NCBI GenBank assembly: GCA_023250035.1
Contig: JAHFBK010000002.1
Span: 1 to 43,855, forward strand
Length of the DNA stretch: 43,855 nucleotides
Origin: Candidatus Dadabacteria bacterium
Lineage (GTDB): Bacteria > Desulfobacterota_D > UBA1144 > Nemesobacterales > CSP1-2
Direction of reading: 5' to 3'
Below are positions 17,299 through 27,200 of the stretch, in pieces (positions within the stretch are counted from its first letter, which is position 1; each line of letters opens with the position of its first letter). Position numbers and translations under genes: made by a program. The notes under the pieces are model-generated. The model worked only from the letters and a program-made list of their open reading frames with translations. It was not told the DNA's origin and made no database searches.

Positions 17299-18675
17299 AT
17301 GAATAAAAAGCTTCATTTTGGATGGGTTGGCGAAGACAACATGGCGCTTCTTACAGACCTTTACGAGTTTACTATGGCTGATAGTTATCTAAGAGGCAAA
17401 AGAAATGAAGAGGCGACATTTGATCTTTTTATACGTCATCTTCCAGAGAGCAGGTCATTCCTAGTAAGCGCTGGGCTAGAAGATATTGTCCATTTCTTAG
17501 GTATAATGCGTTTTACAGATGATTCGATTCATTATCTACGAACATTAAATATGCTCAGTGAAGATTTTCTAAGTTACCTAAAGAATTTTCGCTTTACAGG
17601 CACTGTTTATGCAATTCCCGAGGGGGAGATCTACTTTCCAAGCGAGCCAGCTATTGTAGTCACGGCTCCCAGGATAGAAGCACAGATAGTAGAAACATTT
17701 CTACTAAACACCTTTAATTTCCAGTCTGTTATCGCTTCAAAGGCTGCGAGGGTTGTGATTGCTGCTGAGGGTCGTCAGGTTGTGGATTTTTCTCCTAGAA
17801 GGGATCATGGGACGGATGCGGCGATGAAGGTAGCGCGTTCCTCGTACATAGCTGGATGTGTTGGTACGTCGAATGTGCTTGCCGGAAAGGAATTTGGCAT
17901 CCCTGTTCACGGAACAATGGCTCATTCTTATGTAATGTCTTATAAATCTGAGATCGAGTCTTTTAGAGAATTCGTTCGCGATTTTCCTGAAAACTCGGTA
18001 CTCCTTATTGATACATACGATGTAATAGAAGGTGCCAGGAACGCAATCATTGTTGGAAAGGAGATGGCGAGGAAGGGTCAAAAACTTAGGGGTGTAAGAA
18101 TAGATTCGGGTGATTTGGCTCGACTTTCTAAGAGGGTTAGACGAATGTTTGATGATGCAGGACTAGGTTACGTAAGGATTATGTTAAGTGGTGATCTAAA
18201 TGAATACCGTATAAAGGAGATAATCCAAAAAGGAGGAAGCGCAGATGTATTCGGTGTAGGAACGGATATGGGGACATCGAGGGACGCCCCTGCACTCGGC
18301 GGTGTATATAAGCTCGTAGAGGACAACCTAGGACCCAGGATGAAATTTTCAAAGGGTAAAGTAACACTTCCAGGAAAGAAATCCGTGTTTAGGATCCTTG
18401 GAGAAGATGGGAGATTTCGAAAAGACGTGATAACTGAAGAGGGAGGAAAACCTAACTCAGGAGACTACTATCCACTTTTGATAAAGGTGGTGGAGAACGG
18501 AAATATAATCTACGATCCTCCTTCGCTTCCCAAGATAAGGGATAGATTCTTGGAGAACCTTAAAGGGCTTCCTGATGATTTAAAAAAGATAGATGAGATA
18601 CACGAATATAAGGTTGAAATTAGCCATTCGTTGAAGAGTATTATTAAAGGGATCAGGTCAGAAATTATGACTTGA
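17299..18675 (+). CDS. pncB: Nicotinate phosphoribosyltransferase
   Basis: Converts nicotinate and PRPP to nicotinate mononucleotide in NAD salvage (Preiss-Handler pathway). Motifs are [15 protein letters not shown] near the start, [13 protein letters not shown], the [10 protein letters not shown] block with the His (residue 204) that is phosphorylated in the family, [10 protein letters not shown], and the [10 protein letters not shown] phosphate loop. 458 residues fits the bacterial type. The annotated ATG has no ribosome-binding site; an in-frame ATG at 17341 ([10 protein letters not shown]) is an alternative start. The stop is one base from the stop of the convergent AMMECR1 gene. Confidence 0.96.
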   Translation: MNKKLHFGWVGEDNMALLTDLYEFTMADSYLRGKRNEEATFDLFIRHLPESRSFLVSAGLEDIVHFLGIMRFTDDSIHYLRTLNMLSEDFLSYLKNFRFTGTVYAIPEGEIYFPSEPAIVVTAPRIEAQIVETFLLNTFNFQSVIASKAARVVIAAEGRQVVDFSPRRDHGTDAAMKVARSSYIAGCVGTSNVLAGKEFGIPVHGTMAHSYVMSYKSEIESFREFVRDFPENSVLLIDTYDVIEGARNAIIVGKEMARKGQKLRGVRIDSGDLARLSKRVRRMFDDAGLGYVRIMLSGDLNEYRIKEIIQKGGSADVFGVGTDMGTSRDAPALGGVYKLVEDNLGPRMKFSKGKVTLPGKKSVFRILGEDGRFRKDVITEEGGKPNSGDYYPLLIKVVENGNIIYDPPSLPKIRDRFLENLKGLPDDLKKIDEIHEYKVEISHSLKSIIKGIRSEIMT

Positions 18676-18676
18676 T

Positions 18677-19294
18677 TTAGCCAATGCTAACTAGTTCCTT
18701 ATGTTCTACGATCTCTCCCCTAGGGTATTTTTCTCCAAATGTTTTTCCTTGAAATCTGTAAACCTCGGTTTTTAAATTCCGCCAGCTATCTATAGGAAGT
18801 ATAGCCTTATAGCATACAGCATTGAGGAAGGCTTCCACATCCCACTTTTCTTTTAGAGGGACCTGGGGAAGAAGAATACCGGAATAAACCCCAAATCTTA
18901 TCAGGATTCCATCTTTCCCAATCTCTATAGTATTTATGTATTCCTCTGGTGATTCTACCATAAGCCTTTCGGGTGTTGTGAGAATCGTGACCTCAAAGGT
19001 GACCATTTCTAACTCATGGATAGAAAGGGGTGGAAATCTATTATCGCTGAAAGCAGACTGTAGTGAAGATTTAATTAGCGCCTTCCAAAGGGACTGGGTT
19101 GGAAGAGGAAAGCCAGTACACCCTCTAAGTTCAGATTCAGGTGATGTTCTAATGGTTGTAAAAACGCCGCGATTTTCTTGAAACTCCTTAGTGAACCACT
19201 CTGGGATATCAGGTTTTTTATTAAAAAGCTCATCTTCTACTACCTTCCTGGCTATCTTTACTAGTTTCTCACCTTGTGAAAAAACATATACCAT
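18677..19294 (-). CDS. AMMECR1 domain protein (AmmeMemoRadiSam system protein A)
   Basis: 205-residue AMMECR1-domain protein. The family signature LRGCTGFPLP lies after GVFTTIRT, and SAFSDNRFPPLSIHEL and TPERLMVESPEEY follow, all typical. In many genomes it is encoded with a Memo-like protein and a radical-SAM protein as a presumed modification system. Neither is in this window, so this copy is an orphan here. The minus-strand sequence just before ATG 19294 has TATACT (19309-19304) only 9 bases upstream and no Shine-Dalgarno sequence, consistent with a leaderless mRNA. Confidence 0.9.
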   Translation of the reverse strand: MVYVFSQGEKLVKIARKVVEDELFNKKPDIPEWFTKEFQENRGVFTTIRTSPESELRGCTGFPLPTQSLWKALIKSSLQSAFSDNRFPPLSIHELEMVTFEVTILTTPERLMVESPEEYINTIEIGKDGILIRFGVYSGILLPQVPLKEKWDVEAFLNAVCYKAILPIDSWRNLKTEVYRFQGKTFGEKYPRGEIVEHKELVSIG

Positions 19295-19489
19295 TACTTA
19301 ATTAGTATAAATTATTCATGATAATGCATGAAGAGGGTAGGTTCAGAATCAAAAGGAAAATTTTTTTGGATTGGCAATATGTTCTTATTTGTGAGAGAAA
19401 AAGATTCGAGCATAAAATGGGATAAAAAACAAAGCGGGAAAAAGCCATGAAAAACGGAAAGGACAAGAAAACATCACAATGTTTGTATA

Positions 19490-19681
19490 GGCATCAACGG
19501 CTTTTGGCGCTTTCATTTAGTGATGCTAGCATACAATTTCATGAACCTATTTAAGGAACTCGTGTTAGGACAAAAGGATAAGAAGCGAATGGGGGAATGG
19601 ACTCGGCAGAGGTTTTTCTTGATAGTTGGGAAGCTCGTTAGGGGGAGGAGGCTTATTTTAAAGTTTCAAGAGGCTTACTAA
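19490..19681 (+). pseudogene. C-terminal remnant of an IS1380-like transposase
   Basis: One frame reads GINGFWRFHLVMLAYNFMNL and then FKELVLGQKDKKRMGEWTRQ, RFFLIVGKLV and a short tail before a stop. This matches the C-terminal end of DDE transposases of the IS1380-like group as I know them (AYNLMNLFKE...LGQK...W.R.R.FLI.GKLV). Upstream the frame meets a stop at 19487-19489 and no catalytic residues remain. No terminal inverted repeats or target duplication could be found, so only a fragment survives. Confidence 0.65.
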
Positions 19682-19691
19682 GGAGGAGTAT

Positions 19692-19860
19692 AATGAGGTA
19701 GAGGGAAGGGTTAAAGCTTTGGTAGGAGCTGCATAACTTAGAAAAAATGGGAGCAGAGATTGATAGAGGCTTGAAGGTGGAGGTCGAGAGCTTCTATGGG
19801 CAAAGTTTGCCTAATCCGAGTGGTAGGCATGTGGAAATCCGGAAATCTACTGAATTGTGA
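19692..19860 (+). pseudogene. Degenerate reading frame of unknown origin
   Basis: An AAGGAGGAG site and ATG 19692 are followed at once by a stop. After one frameshift near 19725 the frame reads ELHNLEKMGAEIDRGLKVEV, then ESFYGQSLPNPSGRHVEIRK and a TGA at 19858-19860. The amino-acid pattern looks like once-coding sequence, but no family was recognised. It follows the transposase remnant directly, so it may be debris from the same insertion. The remaining 19295-19489 and 19861-20069 show no gene. Confidence 0.4.
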
Positions 19861-20069
19861 GCCTGGGGTATAGGCAATGAGCTTATTTGAGGGTACTCAT
19901 GGAGAAATTGTTTTTGACATTAGACTGTTTTTTTTGATGTAAGTAACTTAAATCGACGAATTGTCAATGAACAAATTTAGTACAACTTTGATGTTACATT
20001 ACCATAACTTATGCATAAAATCGGCTTAAAAACCTTTGAATCTTTTCCTGAGTTGATGTTACTCTAACC

Positions 20070-22073
20070 ATGCAAAACCAAAATGAGGTTGAAACAATGG
20101 AAGACTTAAAAGACGGGGTAAACGAGAAGTTAAGCAAGCTGGCAGCCTCAATGAAGCCAGCGGCAGTTAATTTAATCTTAGCTGGTGCTATTGCTTTGTT
20201 GGTATGTATTTTGATAATCTCCACTACGAGTAAGGCTGACGAGGTGTCCTTTGAGGGATGTGACTCTGCCTCGACCGATTTACGTGACGGCCCTGTCACA
20301 GTAGAAGTATGCTGGCCTGATGGGGGAGAGGATGAAGCCTCTGTCTATCTGAACTTGGCTATAGATGCCCTGCCTCTGATCGAGGAATTTGCAAGATTTT
20401 CCCCTGTTGATTCCTTGCTTCGTATTGAACTGGGTCACAACCATAGTGATACGCTTCTTAATACTGTTAGAATAGCAGGATGCTTAGACCTACATGGGTG
20501 TACTGTAGAAGGGCAATTCTGGCTTCTTCTCCATGAGCTAACCCACAGCTTCGTGCCCTCTAGTATTTCCAGCAGTTGGTTTACTGAGACTACAGCAAAC
20601 ATAATAGCCCTCGTAGTTCTGGCACAGCTTGGACAAAGTGAAAACTTTGACACCCCTCATGATGCAGTGGAGCAGCGAGTTATAAGTAGTGAGGAGAGGG
20701 CAACAAGAGAAGGCTGGATTGATGAAGCTGGCTCAGCCGTTACGCATCTGTCTGATTTACCACCCTACCCCGACGCCGAAGAATATCTGATCGGTTCAGT
20801 TGTAGGCGACGTTTTTCTCGGCAAGATATATCTACTCCTAGGTCATAACCTCTTCTCAGAGGCTTATGCATCTTTAGCGAGCTTGAGCCCAACCTCGGAT
20901 GCCCCACTGACTAAAGAAGATATACGGGATGCCTTTCTTGACCGGACAGGTCAGCTAGCTTGTGCCTACCGGGAACTAGTATGGTTATATTTAGACCACG
21001 ATGACCCGGTTAACTGCAATCTAGACCCGGACTCCTATGAACCGAACGATAGCTTCAACGTAGCCGCTACAATCGGTCCCGGTCGCTATAACCTATCTCT
21101 TCACGAAGCATCTGATATGGACCTCTTTTCTATTTCAGTTCCTGCGGGCCATACATTGGGAGTATATATTAGCAGCCTTCTAAGTAGAAGTGTTAATTCA
21201 TTTCTCTACGATTCTGACATTATATCCATTGCTGATTTTAGTGTTGATGAGGATGGAAACATAACGGCTGAACACACAACTGACTTTCCAGATACTAGCT
21301 TCCTTGCGATATCTAGCGAACAGGGAAGTATTTTACTATACGATTTAACAGTTGAGATTTATGGTGCAGACCGTCTTGCTGAGGACGACTATGAGGACAA
21401 CGACTCCTTGGACGATGCAGTAGAGATAGCAACAGGCTTACATTTGAATCTTACTATCGACACCCCCTGGGATGACGACTGGTACTATATAGAGGTCCCA
21501 GCTAACCACTGGCTTGAAATTGAGATATCCGATATGCGTGAGTATGCTGAGCTAGATGCTTGGATATACTCAAACGGAAGACCAGTCGAAGTCGCAAGAC
21601 CGGAGGGTGAAGAGGGGGATGTAAAAAGAGCACGAGCCTTCGTCCATCCCTGCCATAGTGCTAAAACACTAATGATTTATGTAACAGGTGTTTTAGGTGA
21701 ATATGCACGGTATATAAGTGAATACAACTTTGAAATAAACTTAGTTGAAGAAGGATTCAATCCACAGAGGCTTTGCGATATTGCCAGGCTACTTGCAGAG
21801 AGTGATCAGTCTTACGTTTTCAACCTTTTTGCTGGATTCCCTGAAAGGATATGGGTTGAACCTTGTTTAACCTGTCCATTTAAGCAAGGTATAGACAAGG
21901 GGATGAAGATAAAAGTTTTTGTTGAAGAAGATGGCAAGAAATTGTTGGTTGGTACTGTTCCTACGCTGGTTCAATCCAGGAGGGGTCTAAACTCGTTAAC
22001 CTACCGGTTGAACAAGTTAGCTAAGGAGTGGATGCCCGGGGTTTTATTAAATAAATCCGAATACAAAAAATGA
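20070..22073 (+). CDS. Membrane-anchored gluzincin-like metalloprotease with PPC-like domains
   Basis: 667-residue protein of no named family that I know. Residues 33-51 form one hydrophobic segment with a charged cytoplasmic N-terminus, so the rest is probably outside the cytoplasmic membrane. HELTH at 155-159 is a zinc-protease motif, and Glu173 (WFTETTAN), 14 residues after the second His, is in place for the gluzincin third ligand. Two Asp-rich, bacterial pre-peptidase C-terminal (PPC)-like modules follow at about 320-430 (DSYEPNDSF...DMDLFSISVPAG) and 438-558 (DDYEDNDSL...DDDWYYIEVPAN). Cysteine pairs 64/81, 138/144 and 599/602 may be disulphides. The start could be ATG 20070 or 20097 (GAGG upstream). 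A terminator follows. Confidence 0.75.
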   Translation: MQNQNEVETMEDLKDGVNEKLSKLAASMKPAAVNLILAGAIALLVCILIISTTSKADEVSFEGCDSASTDLRDGPVTVEVCWPDGGEDEASVYLNLAIDALPLIEEFARFSPVDSLLRIELGHNHSDTLLNTVRIAGCLDLHGCTVEGQFWLLLHELTHSFVPSSISSSWFTETTANIIALVVLAQLGQSENFDTPHDAVEQRVISSEERATREGWIDEAGSAVTHLSDLPPYPDAEEYLIGSVVGDVFLGKIYLLLGHNLFSEAYASLASLSPTSDAPLTKEDIRDAFLDRTGQLACAYRELVWLYLDHDDPVNCNLDPDSYEPNDSFNVAATIGPGRYNLSLHEASDMDLFSISVPAGHTLGVYISSLLSRSVNSFLYDSDIISIADFSVDEDGNITAEHTTDFPDTSFLAISSEQGSILLYDLTVEIYGADRLAEDDYEDNDSLDDAVEIATGLHLNLTIDTPWDDDWYYIEVPANHWLEIEISDMREYAELDAWIYSNGRPVEVARPEGEEGDVKRARAFVHPCHSAKTLMIYVTGVLGEYARYISEYNFEINLVEEGFNPQRLCDIARLLAESDQSYVFNLFAGFPERIWVEPCLTCPFKQGIDKGMKIKVFVEEDGKKLLVGTVPTLVQSRRGLNSLTYRLNKLAKEWMPGVLLNKSEYKK

Positions 22074-22102
22074 CACTCAATTATTAATAGAAATTGCTAG
22101 AG

Positions 22103-22137
22103 AGGCAGTTGAGCCCAAAACTTAGCTGCCTTTTTGT
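22103..22137 (+). terminator. Rho-independent terminator after the metalloprotease gene
   Basis: The stem is AGGCAG (22103-22108) with CTGCCT (22126-22131), extended by T-G and T-A pairs, followed by TTTTTGTTT. It is strong and correctly placed. Confidence 0.85.
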
Positions 22138-22277
22138 TTCCTCACCTCCGCATCAAAAAAGGATTCTGCTATCACGCTGCTGAGTCATACATGGGGTTAA
22201 TATTAACTGGAGTAATGAAATAATAGGATTAGATGATAGAGACTATTTTTTTCTAACCTCTAATCCCTTTCTAATTC

Positions 22278-22306
22278 TTGAAACTTGTGGGTGAGTGGTA
22301 TAGATT
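22278..22306 (+). promoter_or_regulatory. Predicted promoter of ppiD
   Basis: TTGAAA (22278-22283) and TAGATT (22301-22306) are spaced by 17 bases, about 35 bases before ATG 22341. Confidence 0.45.
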
Positions 22307-22340
22307 TACATAAAAATATTAACAAAAGGCGAGAATAATA

Positions 22341-23942
22341 ATGATTCTTGATATGTTAAGGAAGGGTCAGACCTGGGTTACAAAGGGGATCTTGATCGTT
22401 CTTGCGATCACCTTTGCTTTCGGATTTGGGTTTAGCTTCAGTAAATTTGGCTTTGGAGGGAGGGTTTCTGAAGGGACTGCTGCGGACGTAAATGGCCATA
22501 AGATATCCCTTTTAGATTTCTATAGGACTAGAGAACGTCTTCGCGCGCAATATCGGGAGAGTGGTGTTCCCGAAGAGGCTTTAAATCAGAACTTTATTGA
22601 TATGACAGCACTAAATCAACTCATTGACTTACAACTACTTTCTCAAAAGGCTAAAGAGCTTGGCTTTATGGTAACTGATGAGGAACTAAGTGAAGCAATA
22701 AGGTCTAACCCAGTTTTTCAGGTAGATGGGCAGTTTATTGACGCTAATGAATACAGGGCTTTCGTAGTGCAGAGGTTAAATCAATCTGTAAGCGATTTCG
22801 AGAAAAGTTATAGAGAAGAACTGCTTGCTCAAAAATTAGTAAAGCTAATGTTTGAAACACTTAACGTTACAGACGAAGAGCTGTTTGATACCTATAAAAT
22901 CAGTAATGAAAAGGTAAATCTTAATTTTGTCACTATCTCACCTGAAGATTTTAAAGATTCTTACACACCAAATGAGGAAGAGATAAAAAAATACTATGAA
23001 AATAATAAAAGCGAGTTTAAAACATCTGAACTTAGGAGTGTTCGCTACGTTATTATATCTCCCGATGATTTTATAAATAGAGTGGATGTGTCTCAAGAAG
23101 AAATAAAGTCTTATTACGAAGCACATCCTGATAAATTTAGATCTAATGAAAATGAAAGTCGGCCACTATCAGAGGTAAAAGGCGAGGTGGAAGTGGATAT
23201 TAAGAAGGAGGGTGGAAAGGCGTTATTCAGGGAATTCCATGAAAATCTTAAAGAGTCAGTTGATAAGAAGTCCATCGATGAGATAACAAATGAAAATGGT
23301 TTAGGAGAAGTAAAAGTTGTAGGTCCAATTTCTGTTACTGAAAAGCTTGACGATATTCCATCTAAGGTGGTTGAAAAGGCGTTTACGATTAAACAAGGAG
23401 AAAAGGCCTTTGCTCAAGTAGGAGAGAAAATATACATTATTCAGGTTTCTGAGGTAGTTCCATCTAGGGGAAAGACCTTGAAAGAGACAGAGGGTGAAAT
23501 CAGTAAGCGCCTTCAGTCTATGAAGGCAAAAGAGGTTGCTATGGCGAAGGCTAATGATTTACTTAATAAGGCAAAAATGAATGGTGGGAATTTGGAAGAA
23601 GCTGCGATATCCTTTGGTCTTAAATTGCAGGAGACAGGTTATTTTTCCAGACTTGAACGTGTTCCTGAAATCAACTCGGATGAGATAAAAGTAGATGCGT
23701 TTTTCCTTGACAAAAAAAATCCTCTGGCTTCTAAGGTCTATGAAACCGATGAAAAAATTTATATAGTGTCCCTTAAAGAAGAACAGGATGCAGATCCCAA
23801 AAGGTTTGAGGAAGAAAAGGGTCAGCTAAGAGAAGAAGAACTTTCTCAAAGAAAAAAAGAGCTTTATCTGGACTGGATTCAAAGACTCAGGCAGGAGTCG
23901 AAAATCAATATCAATGATAAGCTTTTACTACCTCAAGGGTGA
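22341..23942 (+). CDS. ppiD: PpiD-like periplasmic chaperone lacking an evident parvulin domain
   Basis: 533-residue membrane-anchored protein of the PpiD/SurA type. MLRKGQTWVTKGILIVLAIT (residues 5-24) starts the N-terminal anchor, and the Gly/Phe-rich FAFGFGFSFSKF follows. The SurA-type helical domain covers about 45-200 (VNGHKISLLDFYRTRERLRA, LIDLQLLSQKAKELGFMVTD). In PpiD proteins the parvulin rotamase domain normally comes after YYEAHPDKFR. Here the sequence goes straight to RPLSEVKGEVEVDIKKEGGK, which resembles the part after the rotamase domain, so isomerase activity is doubtful and a chaperone role more likely. The gap looks like a clean in-frame loss. The ATG follows AAGGCGAG. Confidence 0.85.
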   Translation: MILDMLRKGQTWVTKGILIVLAITFAFGFGFSFSKFGFGGRVSEGTAADVNGHKISLLDFYRTRERLRAQYRESGVPEEALNQNFIDMTALNQLIDLQLLSQKAKELGFMVTDEELSEAIRSNPVFQVDGQFIDANEYRAFVVQRLNQSVSDFEKSYREELLAQKLVKLMFETLNVTDEELFDTYKISNEKVNLNFVTISPEDFKDSYTPNEEEIKKYYENNKSEFKTSELRSVRYVIISPDDFINRVDVSQEEIKSYYEAHPDKFRSNENESRPLSEVKGEVEVDIKKEGGKALFREFHENLKESVDKKSIDEITNENGLGEVKVVGPISVTEKLDDIPSKVVEKAFTIKQGEKAFAQVGEKIYIIQVSEVVPSRGKTLKETEGEISKRLQSMKAKEVAMAKANDLLNKAKMNGGNLEEAAISFGLKLQETGYFSRLERVPEINSDEIKVDAFFLDKKNPLASKVYETDEKIYIVSLKEEQDADPKRFEEEKGQLREEELSQRKKELYLDWIQRLRQESKININDKLLLPQG

Positions 23943-23978
23943 TAAATCAAGTAGTATGATTTTAGGGGGCGGAGGAAA

Positions 23979-24065
23979 ATGCAGCACATAAACATTCTAT
24001 TACCCGAAGCTATCAGTCAATTTTTATTGTTTAGAACAAAATTTAATCTCGACCATAGATTATAA
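23979..24065 (+). pseudogene. 28-codon frame resembling a MutL N-terminus
   Basis: GGAGGAAA directly precedes an ATG, and the frame reads MQHINILLPEAISQFLLFRT before ending with KFNLDHRL. The start weakly recalls the MutL opening (I..LPE.IA), but the essential AAGEV block is absent. It may be a stranded gene start or chance. The rest of 23943-24241 shows only a promoter. Confidence 0.25.
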
Positions 24066-24199
24066 GTAAAGGTTTATTGTATACTTTAAAAATGTAAGAG
24101 AAAGAACTCGGGTTTTGATCCAATTTCTTTGAGAAGTGATGTAAGACACCATATATAGTAGTTTTCTACTAATACACCACATCAATTTGTATATATTTA

Positions 24200-24228
24200 T
24201 TTACAACCTATTATGAATATGATATTAT
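24200..24228 (+). promoter_or_regulatory. Sigma70-type promoter of smc, near-leaderless
   Basis: TTTACA (24200-24205) and TATTAT (24223-24228) are separated by 17 bases. The predicted start is about 6 bases before ATG 24242, leaving no room for a Shine-Dalgarno site. Confidence 0.65.
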
Positions 24229-24241
24229 TCAATTTTAAAGA

Positions 24242-27200
24242 ATGAGAATTAGGTCTCTCGAACTGATTGGTTTTAAATCCTTCTATGAAAAAACTACTGT
24301 TCAGTTTCAGGATGGAATAAATGCCATAGTTGGTCCCAATGGGTGTGGGAAATCCAACATATTAGATGCGATACGTTGGGTTCTCGGGGAGCAGAATCCC
24401 AGGCGCCTAAGAGCGGAGGGGATGGAAGAGGTCGTATCTAATGGGGGAGAGACCTCAAAACCCTTTGGAATGGCAGAGGTTTCCTTAGTGCTAACAGACG
24501 CTTTGCATAAAGGGTATGAAGAGGTTGTAATCAAGCGAAGGCTCTTTCGTTCTGGGGAGAGCGAGTATTACATAAACGGCACACCTTGCAGGTTAAAGGA
24601 CATAACTGAGATGTTTTTAGATACGGGTGCAGGCGCAAGGGCCTATTCTACCGTAGACCAAGGAAAGGTGGAGCATCTAATTACAGCAAAACCTGAAGAA
24701 AAGAGGACATTGATTGAAGAGGCTGCAGGGATAGTGAGATATAGGGTAAGACGTCGTGAGACTGAAAGAAAGATTGAATCTACTAAAGAGAATCTGAGAC
24801 GCTTGAAAGATGTTATGGATGAAATAAATCGGCAGATGGGTAGCCTAAGCCGTCAGGCAAGGGATGCAGAGGGGTTTAAACGCCTTTCGGAAGAAGCCAG
24901 GAGCCTTGAGTTGAGGATAATCTACTCAAAGCTTTATAAAATGGAAGAAGAAAAAAATAGGCTTCTTCAAGAGAAATCAGAGCTCGAAGAAGAGGTTCTT
25001 TCTTTGTCTGGACAAATAAAGAACAAAGAATCCATTTATGAACATATCGAAGCAGAGGTCCATCTTGTCGAACATGGGCTGGAGGAGTTGGGGAAAGAGA
25101 TTTACGATCTCAAATCGGAGCTACAAGCAAAAGAGGCTCTTGGAGAGCTTGTAAGGAGTGAGGTTTCAGGGATTGATGAACTTATTAAGAGGTTGGAAAA
25201 AGAAATTGAATTACTACTGGAAGAGAGCGAAAGGGTAAATATTCAAATTAATCTCAAGCAAAAGATTTTGGAGGAGGTTAAGGCAGACCTATCCAATAAA
25301 GAACATGAGCTTAAGCGAAGAGAAGAGGTCCTTTCTGAAATCAAGGCTGGGTTTACAAAAAACCAGACTGAGCTTGAGGGTATAAGGACATCACTCTTTG
25401 AAATGTTGGATAAGTACAGTTCTCTAAGGGGTAGTGCTTTAGGATACGAAAGGGAGCTGTCTGAACTTCGATCAAGAAGGCAAAGAACAAACAAAGAGAT
25501 TGGAGAAGTAGAAATTGAGAAGAAAAAAACAATATCACGAATCTCGGAGCTTCAAGGTTATGTGAACGCTGACGAGGAGCGTAGAATCAAAGTTGAGGGA
25601 AGGAAAGAAGCTATCGGATTATCTCTCGCTTCTTTAAGTGCCACTCAAGGGTCGAAAAGAAATGAAATAGAAGGGCTAAGCGAGCGTTTTAAAGAGGCGC
25701 AGTCTAGGCTTAACGTTCTAAAACAGATTGAGACAAGCTACGAATGGCTTCCCGAAGGAATAAGGAGATTTTTACTTGAGAAAAAGGGGAACGGAATTTT
25801 AGGGGTGATTGCAGATTTTATATCAGTTCCAAAGGGCTATGAGCGGGCACTTGAGGCAGCATTTGGTGAGAAGCTTAAATGGGCGATTGTTAGAGAAAGC
25901 GAGGAAGCACTGAGTGCAGTTGAACATTTGAGAGAGCTATCCCTTGGAAGAGGCACGTTTGTCCCTATTAATAACACAAGAAAGATTGAGGTTCTTGATA
26001 AAAATGGAAATGGAATTTTGCCTCTCAGTGACATAGTTAAGATTGAGGGAATAGATAAAGACATAATTGACAACATGCTGACTAATGTGTTTGTTGTATC
26101 TTCTCTTAGAGAGGCTCTAAACCTCAAAGACACAATTCAAAATGGCGCCTCTTTTGTCACAATGGGAGGAGATATGCTTGACTCTACCGGTGCGATATCG
26201 GGTGGGCTTACTATCGAAGGTGTGTTTGAGAGAAAAAGGGAAATTGAAGAACTAACAATAGATACTCAAAACCTTGAAGCGGGGCTCTCAAGGATTTCAA
26301 AGGAGATAGAGTCAAATCAGGAAGAGGTTGAAAAACTGCAACTTACGCTTAGGGATCTAGAAAATGAGTTAATAGAGATTGAGATAAAGGGAGCCGAGAT
26401 TAAGACAGATATTACTAATCTTCAAGATAACATCGCAAAAACCAATATGAGATATGAGGTAGTTGAATTTGATTTAAGTGAGATAGATTCTGAAATTCTT
26501 GATAGAGAAGGAAAACTACAAGAAGCACAAGAGGCTATAAAACAAGTTGAAGATCAGAAGATATTTCTTGAGGAAAAATATGCAAAATTAAAAGAAGGTG
26601 CGGAGAAGCTTGAAGAGGAGGAGAAACATATAGAGATAAAAATCACAGATCTCAAGGTTGAACTTGCAGCGCTTATTGAAAAAGAAAAAGGCATCAATGA
26701 AGACCTAGGTGAGCTAGGAAGAAGGCAGAATCATATAAGAGAAAGGATTGAGATTGAGGCTAAGGAGGTTGAAAAGAAAAAACAGGAAAAACTGAATTTC
26801 ATTAAATCAGAAGAAGATGCAAAGCGAGAGGCTAAAGCTGTTTTATCTATTCTTAGCCAGAAGGATGAAGAACTATTAGTTAAGAGAAGTGAGAAGGAAG
26901 AGCTTTTATTGCAAATTAAAACTTCTCTCGGAGATAGAGAAAGGTTAAGGGAAGAGATAAAAGGGTTTGAAAAGAAGATCAGCGCTCTTGATCTTAAGCT
27001 AAACGGCCTTCAAATTGAAATCGAGCATCTTCGAGAAACAATTTGTGAAAACAGTTCCTATCCTGGTCACGATGACGATAATGAGGCTCTTAGGTCTATT
27101 GATCCAGAAGGTTTAAAAAGCCTAGTTACTGAAGGTGAAGAAGCAAGGCTCCTTAAACTTAAAGAAAAGATAGAGAAATTTGGTCCCGTGAATCTCCTTG

